Positions 37,164 to 46,591 of a stretch of 64,000 nucleotides of DNA are shown here, piece after piece. Position 1 is the first letter of the stretch; the number at the start of each line of letters is the position of its first letter. A model generated the notes under the pieces. The model was given only the letters and a program-made list of their open reading frames with translations. It was not told the origin of the DNA and searched no databases. The stretch comes from Methylomarinum sp965277025 (lineage in GTDB: Bacteria > Pseudomonadota > Gammaproteobacteria > Methylococcales > Methylomonadaceae). Where the stretch lies: the NCBI GenBank assembly GCA_965277025.1, contig OZ255706.1, positions 682,001 through 746,000 on the forward strand, read 5' to 3'. The translations under genes and the position numbers were made by a program.

Positions 37164-38303
37164 CTAATAAAGTTTGTGGTCATTATCATGAACGAAATCC
37201 AGCGTAATTTTTCCACGCAGAACTCTGAACACCCAACTGGTGTATATCACAATCAATGGAACGAAAAACAGCGTCACCCAAAACATCAAATGCAAGGTCG
37301 CGGCGCTGGAGCTGGCGTCCCAGACCGTCAGCGAGCTATTCGCGGCGATGCTGGACGGAATCAGAAAAGGGAACATAGAGCAGCCGGCAGTCAGAATAAC
37401 CCCGGCGATCACCAGCGAACTGCTGATAAAAGCCAGACCAGGCCGGTTGATCAGCGACAGTAACAGGGTGATGACTGCCATCACACAGGTTGTTATCGGC
37501 ACTAACCACAGATTGGGATAATGCTGGTAATTATCCAGCCATAAACCATCGGCTTTTTTGACCATTTTCCATAATGGATTGGAAGGGCCATTAGGCAGGA
37601 TCTCAGTAGTTATATGATAGCCGGGCAGATGTGAAACCCATAACCCGGCCAGCAAAAACAAAGCGACAGTAATGAGACTGCTGTAGATCACGACTTTTTT
37701 ACAGCGTTGGTAAATTTCAGCTTCGGTGCGTAGTTGCAAATAGACCGCGCCATGCATAATAAACATAGCGACGCTGATCGCCCCGGCCAGCAACGCAAAT
37801 GGCGATAACAGCGCCCAAAAACTACCGTAGTAGGTCACGCGCAAATCATTGTCAAAGTTAAACGGCAGACCGAGCAACAAATTGCCAAATCCGACTCCCA
37901 TCACCAATGCCGGGATGAAAGCACCGACAAACAAGGCCTTGTCCCAGTTCTGCCGCCATTTCTGACTGGGCAATTTACTGCGGCAATCAAAGCCTAACGG
38001 GCGTAAAAACAAGGCGAATAATGTCGCCAGCATGGCAAAATACATTCCGGAAAACGACACCGCATAGACCGAAGGCCAGGCCGCAAACAATGCGCCACCA
38101 GCGGTGACGAACCAAACCTGATTGCCTTCCCAGGTAGGGCCTATGGCGTTGATGATAACGCGCCGTTCCAGATCGGTTTTACCTAAAAATGGCAGCAGCA
38201 TGCCAACGCCCAAGTCAAAACCATCCATGATGGCGAAGCCGATTAACAACAAGCCGAGAAATGCCCTCCAAATCAGGCGCAATGTTTCATAATCAAAAAT
38301 CAT
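37164..38303 (-). CDS. cydB: Cytochrome bd ubiquinol oxidase subunit II
   Basis: 379 residues, normal length, about nine membrane helices. FAIMDGFDLGVGMLLPFLG and NAIGPTWEGNQVWFVTAGGA are CydB hallmarks; WDASSSAATLHLMFW lies near the C-terminus. Its ATG overlaps the cydA stop (TGATG). Without an intact cydA nearby, it may lack its partner unless a second copy exists. Confidence 0.95.
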   Translation of the reverse strand: MIFDYETLRLIWRAFLGLLLIGFAIMDGFDLGVGMLLPFLGKTDLERRVIINAIGPTWEGNQVWFVTAGGALFAAWPSVYAVSFSGMYFAMLATLFALFLRPLGFDCRSKLPSQKWRQNWDKALFVGAFIPALVMGVGFGNLLLGLPFNFDNDLRVTYYGSFWALLSPFALLAGAISVAMFIMHGAVYLQLRTEAEIYQRCKKVVIYSSLITVALFLLAGLWVSHLPGYHITTEILPNGPSNPLWKMVKKADGLWLDNYQHYPNLWLVPITTCVMAVITLLLSLINRPGLAFISSSLVIAGVILTAGCSMFPFLIPSSIAANSSLTVWDASSSAATLHLMFWVTLFFVPLIVIYTSWVFRVLRGKITLDFVHDNDHKLY

Positions 38304-38417
38304 CAGGCTTCTCCTTTTGCGATTTCAAAATGATAGCGCCCGGTATGCAAGGAACTGGGGCCTAAACGAATAAATTTCAGCATTAAAAACATTTCAATAA
38401 TCAAGAATGCGGTATAG
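38303..38417 (-). pseudogene. cydA: 3' end of cytochrome bd subunit I, truncated by IS5
   Basis: The frame upstream of cydB encodes the last residues of CydA: FLIIEMFLMLKFIRLGPSS followed by HTGRYHFEIAKGEA and TGA. It is cut at 38418 by IS5 copy E. The rest of cydA does not appear on the other side of the element. Confidence 0.85.
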
Positions 38418-39802
38418 CAGGCTGTTGATTTAATCCAACCTGGAGGCCGCATTGTTTCGTTGCCATAATTGGCATTTGATTACATAACTAATTGTTATTT
38501 ATGGTAAAATGATTCAATCCATTTGATATTCCCCGATTTTTTATTTGTTATGCGCGGCATTGATTATACCCAAAACGAATTATTCAGTTATCGGACGCTG
38601 GAATCTAGAATTCCGGGTGATCATCCTTTACGCAAACTACGATATTTGGTCGATATTCTATTGACTACTCTGGATGAGGAGTTCGATGACCTGTATTCCC
38701 GACGGGGCCGGGCGTCAATTCTTCCCGAGCGTTTACTCCGTGCCAGTTTGTTGCAAATCCTGTTTTCCATTCGTTCGGAGCGGCAACTGATCGAACACAT
38801 TGATTTCAATCTGCTGTATCGTTGGTTTGTCGGCTTATCAATGGATGATGAGGTTTGGGATCATTCAACGTTCAGCGCCAATCGTGACCGTCTATTGAAT
38901 GAGCGCGTGAGTCGTTTGTTTTTTGATCGTGTGCTGTGCCTGGCCGAATGGCAGGATTTAGTCTCCGACGAACACTTTTCGGTTGATGGCACGCTAATCA
39001 AGGCCTGGGCTTCTATGAAAAGCATCAAGGCCAAAGACGGTTCGAGCCGGCCGCCGGAGGATTCCACCCGCAATCCGAGTGTCAACTTCAAAGGCGAGAA
39101 ACGCTGTAACGACACGCATGAATCGACAACGGACCCGGAAGCAAGGATGTATAAAAAAAGTCAGGGCGATAAAGCCCAACTCGCTTTTCCGGGCCATGCA
39201 CTCATGGAAAATCGCCATGGTTTGGTCATCGATGTTGAAGTGACCCGGGCGACAGGAACGGCCGGGCGGGAGGCGGCGACAAAAATGATCAAACGCAGCG
39301 TCAAAAAAGCGGGTGCCACAGTGGGTAGTGACAAAATCTATGATACCCGGAACTTCGTTGCCGAACTACGTGCCATGAAGGTGACCCCGCATGTAACTCA
39401 AAAAGCGAAAGGTTCGGCGATTGACAAGCGGACAACCCGGCACCCAGGCTATACAGCAGTCTCAAAATCCGTAAACGGATCGAAGAAGTCTTTGGCTGGA
39501 GCAAAACTGTTGGGGGATTACGTCAAACCCGATTTCACGGAGTGAAAAAAGTGACTGCCCAAACCGTATTCACCTTCGCAGCGTATAACCTGACCCGCCT
39601 GATGACCCTGTTACAATGGCGTTATTCAACTGCGTAGGCACCGTTGTGCCTGAAATCCGCCAAAAGGCGGAAATAAAGCCTCGAAAGGGCAATATAAACC
39701 GGCTGATACCGGAAAACTTGGCTAATCAGGCCATCCAGAGGTAAATTTAACCCAAAATGAAGGGCTGGAGCCGGAGGCATAGGGGCGTTTTTCAACAGCC
39801 TG
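38418..39802 (+). mobile_element. IS5-family element, copy E (1385 bp)
   Basis: Inverted ends caggctgttga (38418) and tcaacagcctg (ending 39802). The flanking bases do not form a clear target duplication, and cydA does not resume to the right, so a deletion or rearrangement followed insertion. Confidence 0.85.
38523..39637 (+). pseudogene. IS5-family transposase with one frameshift
   Basis: Same family as copy D. The main frame runs through SVDGTLIKAWAS and SDKIYDT to TTRHPGY near 39455; from there LKIRKRIEEVFGWSKTVGG and FTFAAYNLTRLM continue in another frame to TAG at 39635. One base is inserted or lost at the junction, which removes the last catalytic region. Confidence 0.85.
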
Positions 39803-40107
39803 TTAAACACTGTTGGTATCTTGCTAAAGAGCAGCCTTATTTATTAGCCCCCCTATTAATGTAGAGGAAATTGAACATGCCGCAGCAAATTTAATATTAC
39901 ATTTAGTCGCATTCGTAAGTGTGCTATCCGGCAAAAGTACTCCCCCTATTGGTGGTGGAGTTTGTCCCGAAACACAGGCAATTCTCTGACCCACGGCATA
40001 ACATGAACTACTGCCTCCATCAAAAAAACCAAAAAGTAAGCCTTTAGCCCGGATATTTCATAAAAAAACGGGCAAGTTCCTTTAATTTTGTTGAAATTCA
40101 GTTGGTT
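39803..40107. other. Gap between IS5 and IS1380 without a recognisable gene
   Basis: A plus-strand frame at about 39828-39971 encodes LFISPPINVEEIEHAAANL and a short tail before TGA; I do not recognise it and it has no start codon. It may be a fragment of the RHS or polymorphic-toxin locus whose tail lies at 41549. Confidence 0.35.
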
Positions 40108-41443
40108 ATGGAATTTAACAAGAACTTGCCCATGCCAAATTGTACCCCAACACAGATAGAATTTCCTTCTTTTAAGCGTCGTAAAATTGAAGCTCAATTT
40201 AGTGGAGGAGCCATAACGAGCGATGGCGGTGTCATGTTGTTAAGAGCGGTTGATCAACGAGTAGGGTTAACTGAACGTATTGCTGAAAAGATGCATGATT
40301 TTCGAGGTCCCAATCGAGTTCAGCATCAGTTGGTTGATCTGCTCCGACAAAGGGTTTATGGCTTGGCTTGTGTATGATGATTTGAATGATCATGAAACGC
40401 TCAGAAACGATATTGCTTTTCAGACTGCGGTAGAAAAGGATTTGGCCTTGGGAAGTCCTTCTACATTGTGTCGATTCGAGCAATCTGCAGATAGACGATT
40501 AATGTGGTCCATTCATGAAGAGCTGTTGAACCAATTCATTGCCTCTTATGAAAAACCACCCGAATCGTTGATTTTAGATTTTGATGCCACCGATGATCCG
40601 GTTCATGGTGAACAGGAGGGGCGTTTTTTTCACGGCTATTATCGGCATTATTGCTTTTTACCGTTGTATGTTTTTTGTGGACACCAGTGTCGGGTGAGTT
40701 ATCTGCGGCCCGGTAATATTGATGGCGCCAAACACAGCTGGGCGATTCTGGCTTTACTGGTGAAGCGATTACGTCAGGCCTGGCCTGATGTGTCCATTAC
40801 CTTCCGGGGAGATGGTGGGTTTTGCCGCCATAAGATGCTGAACTGGTGTGAGCGACATGGCATTAACTATATTGTGGGTCTGGCTAAAAACCAACGCCTG
40901 CAACGGTTAAGCCAATCCTGGATTGAACAGGCCAAACGGCAATATCAAACAGAACAAAAAACACAACGCTTATTTACCGATTTCCAGTATCAAGCCAAAA
41001 CCTGGACACGCAAACGCCGGGTTATTCTGAAAGCTGAACACATGAGTCAGGGCAGTAACCCACGCTATATCGTGACTAACCTGCCAGGAGATGCGCAAGC
41101 CCTGTATGAAAAGGTTTATTGCGCGCGGGGAGATATGGAAAATCGCATCAAGGAACAGCAATTGGATCTATTCGCAGATCGCACCAGTTGCAGCTTGTGG
41201 TGGCCCAATCAGTTTCGACTGATGTTATCGACAATGGCCTATACACTCATCAATGCCATTCGCAAAATCGCATTGCAACAGACGGAACTGGCACACGCAA
41301 CGTGTGCCACTATTCGCTTGAAACTATTTAAAATCGGTGCAGTCGTTATCCGTAATACACGCCGTATTCGACTGCTATTCTCAAGTTATTATCCTTATCA
41401 ATCATTATTCCAAACCATCAGCCAACGCCTTTGTCCGGAATAG
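40108..41443 (+). pseudogene. IS1380-family transposase, frameshifted
   Basis: N-terminal GGAITSDGGVMLLRAVDQRV, DLLRQRVYGLA, then the frame breaks near 40370 and YDDLNDHETLRNDIAFQ continues two bases short of register. Downstream LILDFDATDDPVHGEQEG, VSITFRGDGGFCRHKML and YCARGDMENRIKEQQLDL hold the DDE residues. A two-base deletion explains the break. The element's exact ends were not resolved. Confidence 0.85.
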
Positions 41444-41548
41444 TGCTGAAACAGTGCTGTTCCCGGCACGCTATAAATAATGGGGTAAGGGGAAGTGTGC
41501 CTGAAAAATGGAATAATCGGTTAAATGACTACTTTAACCTTCAATTTA

Positions 41549-41904
41549 TCAATATTGCCGATATTGTTGGGTTTCGTCTGCAGCTTGGGAATATTTTTCT
41601 GGGGCTGATGAAATATTCGGGTTAGGATCAGTTCGAATTAAAGGATTTGCATCCACATAACCATAACTATTAAGCCCTCCTAATAAACCCATTGGATCAG
41701 ACATCATATAACTTCCAATGCCTGGGTCGTAATACCTATTGTAATTATAATATTTATGGGATTCTCGATCATAATATTGGCCAGGAAACCTCAAATTATA
41801 GCTTAACTTAACGCTATCATTGTCCACATCCTCATTTGGTTGGGTTTCACCAAATGGCTGACTACTCCATTCCCACAAGGTTTGGTTATTAAGATTTTCA
41901 GTAA
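41549..41904 (-). pseudogene. RHS-repeat protein C-terminal core fragment
   Basis: ITENLNNQTLWEWSSQPFGE, FPGQYYDRES, NRYYDPGIGSYMMSDPMGLL and YVDANPL are the RHS-associated core. It is cut on its 5' side by the element at 41908. After the core only about 25 residues follow, which do not resemble a known toxin domain. The bulk of the RHS gene is not in the window. Confidence 0.8.
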
Positions 41905-41907
41905 TCT

Positions 41908-43030
41908 AGAAGTTACGCATTGACAACAGATCGAAATTTTGGGTTTAAATGATTCATATTTGGCATAAAGGTGTCGATAAACGAAGCCATAACATCGTTG
42001 AATAAATTCCGCTGTACGCTATAGCAATTATTAATCACGTCTGCAAAGCTCAATTTTTGTAATTGAACAAAGCCACAAATTGCAGAAAAAATATGATTAT
42101 TTATTGCTCTTTTATTGCGAACCTGGAACCGCTCAATATTACACACCTGCTTTATTGCCCGATGATATTGCTCAATCTGCCAATGCCTGTCATGTTGTTC
42201 GGTAAATGCTTTCTTGTCAAAAACAGCGGTTTTTTCTTCATCAGGTAGTGAACTTATGTAATGGCGAACTTGCTCTTTCAAGGTCGTCCGAAATAATTTC
42301 ACATACCCAAAATTTTTGAGCCAAACCATTAAGCCGTCTTCCGGGATTTCTAATTGCCTGACTTGAACCCATGAACCTTTTTCAACAGAGACTAATCGAT
42401 TACCTTCCACTGCAAAGAATAATCCTGTCTGATGATTTCTTATCAATTTAAGATTATCCACGCAACTGTACCAGCTATCTCCTGTTACAAAACCAGGTTC
42501 TAGTCCCCAAGCTAATACTTCGGTCAGCATGTCTTGAAAATAGTCATTTTTTGTCTTTCCTTCCGCCTTATCGACCACCCGGAAATTCAGTGGTTGGTGT
42601 TTTCCTTGAATGTCTGTGTAGTACAACGTGACAAGATTGATTCCCTTGACTGCTCTATGATGTTTTCCCGACCAAAAATAACTGACAAATGCCATATATT
42701 GGCTATAAGGTTTATCAAGAACACTATCGTCAACACTCAAGGTTCCGCCCTTTAAATTCAGGCTTGCGCTGGCTTCATTGTATAAATCTCGCCCAGTGTA
42801 ATGCTCCCGATTTAGAAATCGATTTACGCTATCATGTGATATTGACATGACTTCTCCTAATCGTCGACAACCAGCTTGTTTCGGCTCACTTAATAAAAAA
42901 CCAATATACATGGGTAATGTACAGCAGGCTGTTGAGGGGCGTGTTATTTCTCTTATCAAGGTTTGCCTTGCATTGACTTTGGAATTTTTTAAACCCATAG
43001 TTTAACATTGCCTGTCAATGCGTAACTTCT
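41908..43030 (-). mobile_element. IS4/IS701-like element, copy 2 (1123 bp)
   Basis: Inverted ends agaagttacgcattgaca and tgtcaatgcgtaacttct. No target duplication: the left side is an RHS fragment, the right side an IS66 fragment. That means a deletion or recombination occurred at this element. Confidence 0.85.
41913..42998 (-). CDS. DDE transposase (IS4/IS701-like)
   Basis: 361 residues, intact. LSVDDSVLDKPYS, GDSWYSCVDNLKLI and RHWQIEQYHRAIKQ carry the likely DDE residues; HHRAVKGINLVTLYYT is shared in layout with the transposase at 27285. Not closely related in sequence. Confidence 0.85.
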   Translation of the reverse strand: MGLKNSKVNARQTLIREITRPSTACCTLPMYIGFLLSEPKQAGCRRLGEVMSISHDSVNRFLNREHYTGRDLYNEASASLNLKGGTLSVDDSVLDKPYSQYMAFVSYFWSGKHHRAVKGINLVTLYYTDIQGKHQPLNFRVVDKAEGKTKNDYFQDMLTEVLAWGLEPGFVTGDSWYSCVDNLKLIRNHQTGLFFAVEGNRLVSVEKGSWVQVRQLEIPEDGLMVWLKNFGYVKLFRTTLKEQVRHYISSLPDEEKTAVFDKKAFTEQHDRHWQIEQYHRAIKQVCNIERFQVRNKRAINNHIFSAICGFVQLQKLSFADVINNCYSVQRNLFNDVMASFIDTFMPNMNHLNPKFRSVVNA

Positions 43031-43244
43031 ATGATATCCGCATGACCAAGGTGCAGCAAAAAATATCGGGGTGTTTCAGGAGTGAGCAGGGTGCCATCAC
43101 CTTCTGCCGTATTCGGGGATATCTATCCACTTGTCGTAAACATCATGTCAGTGCCTCTGAAGCGTTGGTACTGGTATTCAAGGGGAAATTACCGGAATTT
43201 ACTCAGTGACCTGATGCTTTTGGTAAAATACGCTGAGTAGTTAC
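43031..43244 (+). mobile_element. IS66 copy B, 214-bp 3' remnant
   Basis: Nearly identical to 9067-9280 of copy A, including the right end tacgctgagtagttac. The rest was removed by the neighbouring element. Its right flank, AAACATTA at 43245-43252, equals the left flank of copy A at 7566-7573. Confidence 0.92.
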
Positions 43245-43252
43245 AAACATTA

Positions 43253-43445
43253 AAGGGTTGGGTGGTCAACAATTTCAGCCAGATAGAAACTCCAATTAAA
43301 ATCGTCATCAGCACCAGGTTTATCCAGGAAAAACCAGAAAGATAAGTGTTGAATGCAAACTGGGCTATCGCAGAGTGATAATAGAAAAAACGACAATATT
43401 TATTTTTGTTCTGACAAAAGGGATATTGGCACTTTGTTTGCTCAT
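43253..43445 (-). pseudogene. 5' part of the chemoreceptor gene split by IS66
   Basis: ATG 43445 overlaps the PAS gene stop as ATGA and has AAGG upstream. It encodes MSKQSANIPFVRTKINIVVF and a first membrane helix; a base is missing near 43370, after which AIAQFAFNTYLSGFSWINL and LIGVSIWLKLLTTQPFN continue in another frame into the IS66 border. The 3' part lies at 6295-7573. Two helices followed by a HAMP-like linker and CZB domain would make a membrane-anchored receptor. Confidence 0.8.
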
Positions 43446-43984
43446 ATGGCACCTTCAGGTTTAAACAAGCTTAATACCAGAGAGGAATAATCTTTTTTTC
43501 CACTTTGTTTGACAATATCTAGCAAATAATCCATCGATTTATTGGGACCATCCCGGGTGGAGGATTCTTTTTCGATACGCAGCATTTCCTGATAGATTGG
43601 GGTGATGGTTTCAATGGCGGATTGGGGTGGCCTTCTGCGCACCGAGTAATAGCCCAGCAGTTTATTATTGACATCAAAATCCGGAGTTATATTGGCGAAC
43701 ACCCAATAAAAGCTGCCGTCGGCGCACAGGTTTTTGACAAAACCGGAAAATTCTTCCCCAGCCTTCAAGGTATCCCATAAAAACCGGAAAACCCCACGGG
43801 GCATATCCGGATGACGGATAAGATTATGTTGAACATCGAGTAATTCAGATTCGGGGTAGCCACAGATTTCCATGAAAATGCGATTGGCGTAGGAGATTCT
43901 TCCCGAGGGGGCAGTTTTGGAAACGATAAAATCTTCTGGACCCAGCCGTCGTTCATGTTGAGTTGGCGTAATATTTGGTTTCAT
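43442..43984 (-). CDS. PAS-domain sensor protein (Aer-like input)
   Basis: 180 residues. TAPSGRISYANRIFMEICGY, HNLIRHPDMPRGVFRFLW and GSFYWVFANITPDFD form a PAS fold like that of the aerotaxis receptor Aer, which binds FAD. It has no membrane segment. Overlap with the chemoreceptor start by 4 bases suggests a two-gene sensing unit in which PAS input and signalling module are separate proteins. Confidence 0.88.
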   Translation of the reverse strand: MKPNITPTQHERRLGPEDFIVSKTAPSGRISYANRIFMEICGYPESELLDVQHNLIRHPDMPRGVFRFLWDTLKAGEEFSGFVKNLCADGSFYWVFANITPDFDVNNKLLGYYSVRRRPPQSAIETITPIYQEMLRIEKESSTRDGPNKSMDYLLDIVKQSGKKDYSSLVLSLFKPEGAI

Positions 43985-44304
43985 ATTGTTGCCTTCGTTA
44001 ATCAGGTGATGGCCTGTAAACTAATGTGAAAGACCAGTGAGGCTAACGATCATCGCAAGAATTGCCACCCCGCATGATGAAATGTTGTAGAGTTCCTTGT
44101 GGAAGATGGCGGTTAAAGACTGCGCTTTACTTTGGAGCCTTAGAGCCCGACTGCTAACGTAGCCTGCCATGGATGACTCGAACCCCGGATTGCTTCTTTA
44201 AGAGCGAATGTTAAAAGGGCCGTTGACGATTTACATCGCCCTCAGGCAGATCATCCAGGCAACCGCCACCTTCCAGGCTCAATCATAGAGTAAAGGAGGA
44301 AAAA
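43985..44304 (+). ncRNA. Non-coding left end of an IS110 element, candidate bridge-RNA region
   Basis: No gene is seen in these 320 bases. The last about 200 lie directly upstream of an IS110 transposase. In IS110-group elements this position encodes the structured bridge RNA that selects target and donor DNA. I did not fold it; the assignment is by position only and the IS boundary is not known. Confidence 0.35.
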
Positions 44305-46114
44305 ATGGAACTCACTGCAATACACAAGCGAGTCATCGGGTTGGATGTTCACCAAAAGCGATTACCGCCTGCGCCATGGTTGAACAGGCCGATGGTGGTA
44401 TTCAGACAGAGCATCGGCAGTTTGGCGCATTCAAACGTGATCGACGTGCATTAGCCGATTGGGTGCAGTCTGTCGCACCGGATGAGGTGGTGATGGAAAG
44501 CACCGGCATCTACTGGAAAAGCCCATATGCAGCTTTGGAACATGTGGGTATTTACGCCAGGGTCGTCAATGCCCGGCATGTGAAGAATGTGCCGGGACGC
44601 AAGACGGACATCGGCGACGCGCAATGGCTGGCGATGCTTTCCCGTGCCGGACTGCTGCGCGGTTCATTCGTGCCACCGGAAAAGATGCGGCAGTTACGCC
44701 TGATTTCACGTCAACGACAGAAGTTGGTGTCGATGCTGTCTGCTGAGAAGAACAGACTGCACAAGGTATTAACCGACGGCGGCATCCGGCTTGGCGTGGT
44801 GGTCGGCGATGTACATGGGCAATCCGCGCGCGCCATGGTTAACGCGCTGATTGAAGGACAGCCTGCGCATGATGTGTTGAAGCTGGCCAGCAATCGTCCA
44901 GGGGTTCGTCGGCCGGGGCGCTAGCCTGGACCCAGGCGGAAAAGGCCTGCTCCAGCGCCACCGGATCCACCTGCTGGAGCACGCGGCGGAAGGTGGGCTC
45001 GGAGGGGGCCACGAAGCGTTGCTGTCTGCGATCGAAATAGGCCCGCAGGCGCTTGAGCTGCGTCTGGGTCAGGCGGGCGGCGTACTCACTGATGGCCAGA
45101 TAGCCCCGGGCGCCGGCCAGGGTGGCCGCCAGGGCGATGGTCAGCACCGTCGGCAGGGGGTGCAGCTGACGGCGTCCACCGCGGGGTTCGGGTAAGCGGC
45201 CCAGCTGTTCGCGCAACCGGGCCATCTCCAGGTCGCTCAGATTGATCTTCTGCATCGGGGTGCTCCAATCGGGATGAGGGATCGGGTGGCGCAGCCAGTG
45301 GCGCGCCCGCTCATGGCGCTGTATCGGCCGCACGATGACATCGGACAGCGGCAGGGATCATGGCAAATCCACTTCGATCATGGTGATTGAATTCAAGCAT
45401 GATCTGAGGTGAACGTCCAGCAATTATCCAATAGTGCAGGTTTATCAGTGGGTTATCTGGTTAGATGACGTGGCCCTGAGCAATCGTCTCAAAGCGCCGC
45501 GCGCCGATATACTGGAGGCGCTGCAAGGTGAGTTGAGCGAGCACCATCGCTTCGTACTGAATGAACTGATGCAGCATATTCAGGATTTGGAAGCACGCAT
45601 AGCCAGATTCGATGCACAACTGCTGGCCGGACTGGAGAAGGAGAAAACGGTTTTGCAATTGCTCCAGACTATTCCCGGTGTTGATTTGATTGGAGCAGCC
45701 ATGCTACTTGTTGAGATCGGAACGGATATGACTGTCTTTGGCAGTGCGGATCGGCTGGCGTCATGGGTGGGCATATGCCCCGGCAACAACGAGTCTGCCG
45801 GCAAACGCAAATCAGGACGAACGCGAAAAGGAAACCCATATGTGTGTCGCCTGCTTTGCGAATGCGCCCATGCCGCCAGCCGAACCCGATCGGTTTTCCA
45901 GGCAAAATATACATCACTGGCGATTAGGCGAGGTCACCAACGCGCCATCATTGCGCTGGCTCACAAACTTTTGCGGACATGTTACTTCATGATTAGTCGC
46001 GGCGAGTATTTCCGGGATTCGACCATCGACTACGAAGAAATGGCTGTCAAACGCAATGCACCACGCTGGATCAGAGCGCTGATAAAATTCGGTTATATAA
46101 CACAACCGGGGTAA
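44305..46114 (+). pseudogene. IS110-family transposase, frameshifted and interrupted by an ISAs1 derivative
   Basis: AAAGGAGG precedes ATG 44305. KRVIGLDVHQK starts the RuvC-like DEDD domain; one A is missing near 44357, then AITACAMVEQ, VMESTGIYWKS and RKTDIGDAQWLAML follow. The ISAs1 derivative splits it after SNR (44898). Beyond 45488 the C-terminal transposase_20 domain continues: LQTIPGVDLIGAAMLLVEIG, SWVGICPGNNESAGKRKSGR with the catalytic serine region. Three-part reconstruction is seamless across the target copy. Confidence 0.88.
44899..45478 (-). mobile_element. Internally deleted ISAs1 derivative, copy B (580 bp)
   Basis: The right end and about 575 bases match copies A and C. The left retains only CAGG, after which internal sequence begins, so about 1 kb was deleted at a CAGG-CAGG microhomology. 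The 10-bp target duplication AGCAATCGTC is intact at 44889-44898 and 45479-45488. It encodes only an N-terminal transposase fragment. Confidence 0.88.
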
Positions 46115-46419
46115 GCCAGCTTACTTCATTGAATATGGATAAGCAGCCTTTTCACGGCTGAGAACTCCTTGCGCATTCGATATGGATCATTTCATGTTAA
46201 AGTTAATGGCCTGGATACTCGTATGATTGATTGTATTCAGACTAAGCAAGCAGAACTGTATATCGTGTAAAAACAGTACAATGATGCAGGCTGTCAACTT
46301 TTGACTCAGCATTGTGTTTTTGAAGTATAGACAGAGATCAGAATAATGTAAGTGATGGCCGATATTTCGCCTTGATTCCTTTTCGAGACGGGTAGTATCT
46401 GGGTGATTCTAGGCTGACT

Positions 46420-46570
46420 GAGGAAGCGCTGGTTTATTCGCGATTCCTGGTGTCACAAGGATGTATCGTCAAAATAGATAATTGCAAGCTATTGATTTTG
46501 TGAGCAAAGCGGGAGTCACATTGGCACTTTGTGGTCGCTGAAAATAGAGGGGATTTGTTCAGCGCTTCCC
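46420..46570. repeat. Dispersed about 150-bp intergenic repeat, copy R2
   Basis: Starts ggaagcgctggtttattcg and ends ggatttgttcagcgcttccc; shares tgtatcgtcaaaatagata and gcaagctattgattttgt with R1. It lies in the 477-base gap 46115-46591; the first 200 bases of that gap are probably the right end of the IS110 and hold nothing else I recognise. Confidence 0.75.
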
Positions 46571-46591
46571 AGAAGGGAAACCAGTGTTTCC

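Noticed and set aside
38418..39802. Simple IS5 insertion in cydA
   Set aside because: The right flank is not cydA and no target duplication is found, so a later deletion or rearrangement is required.
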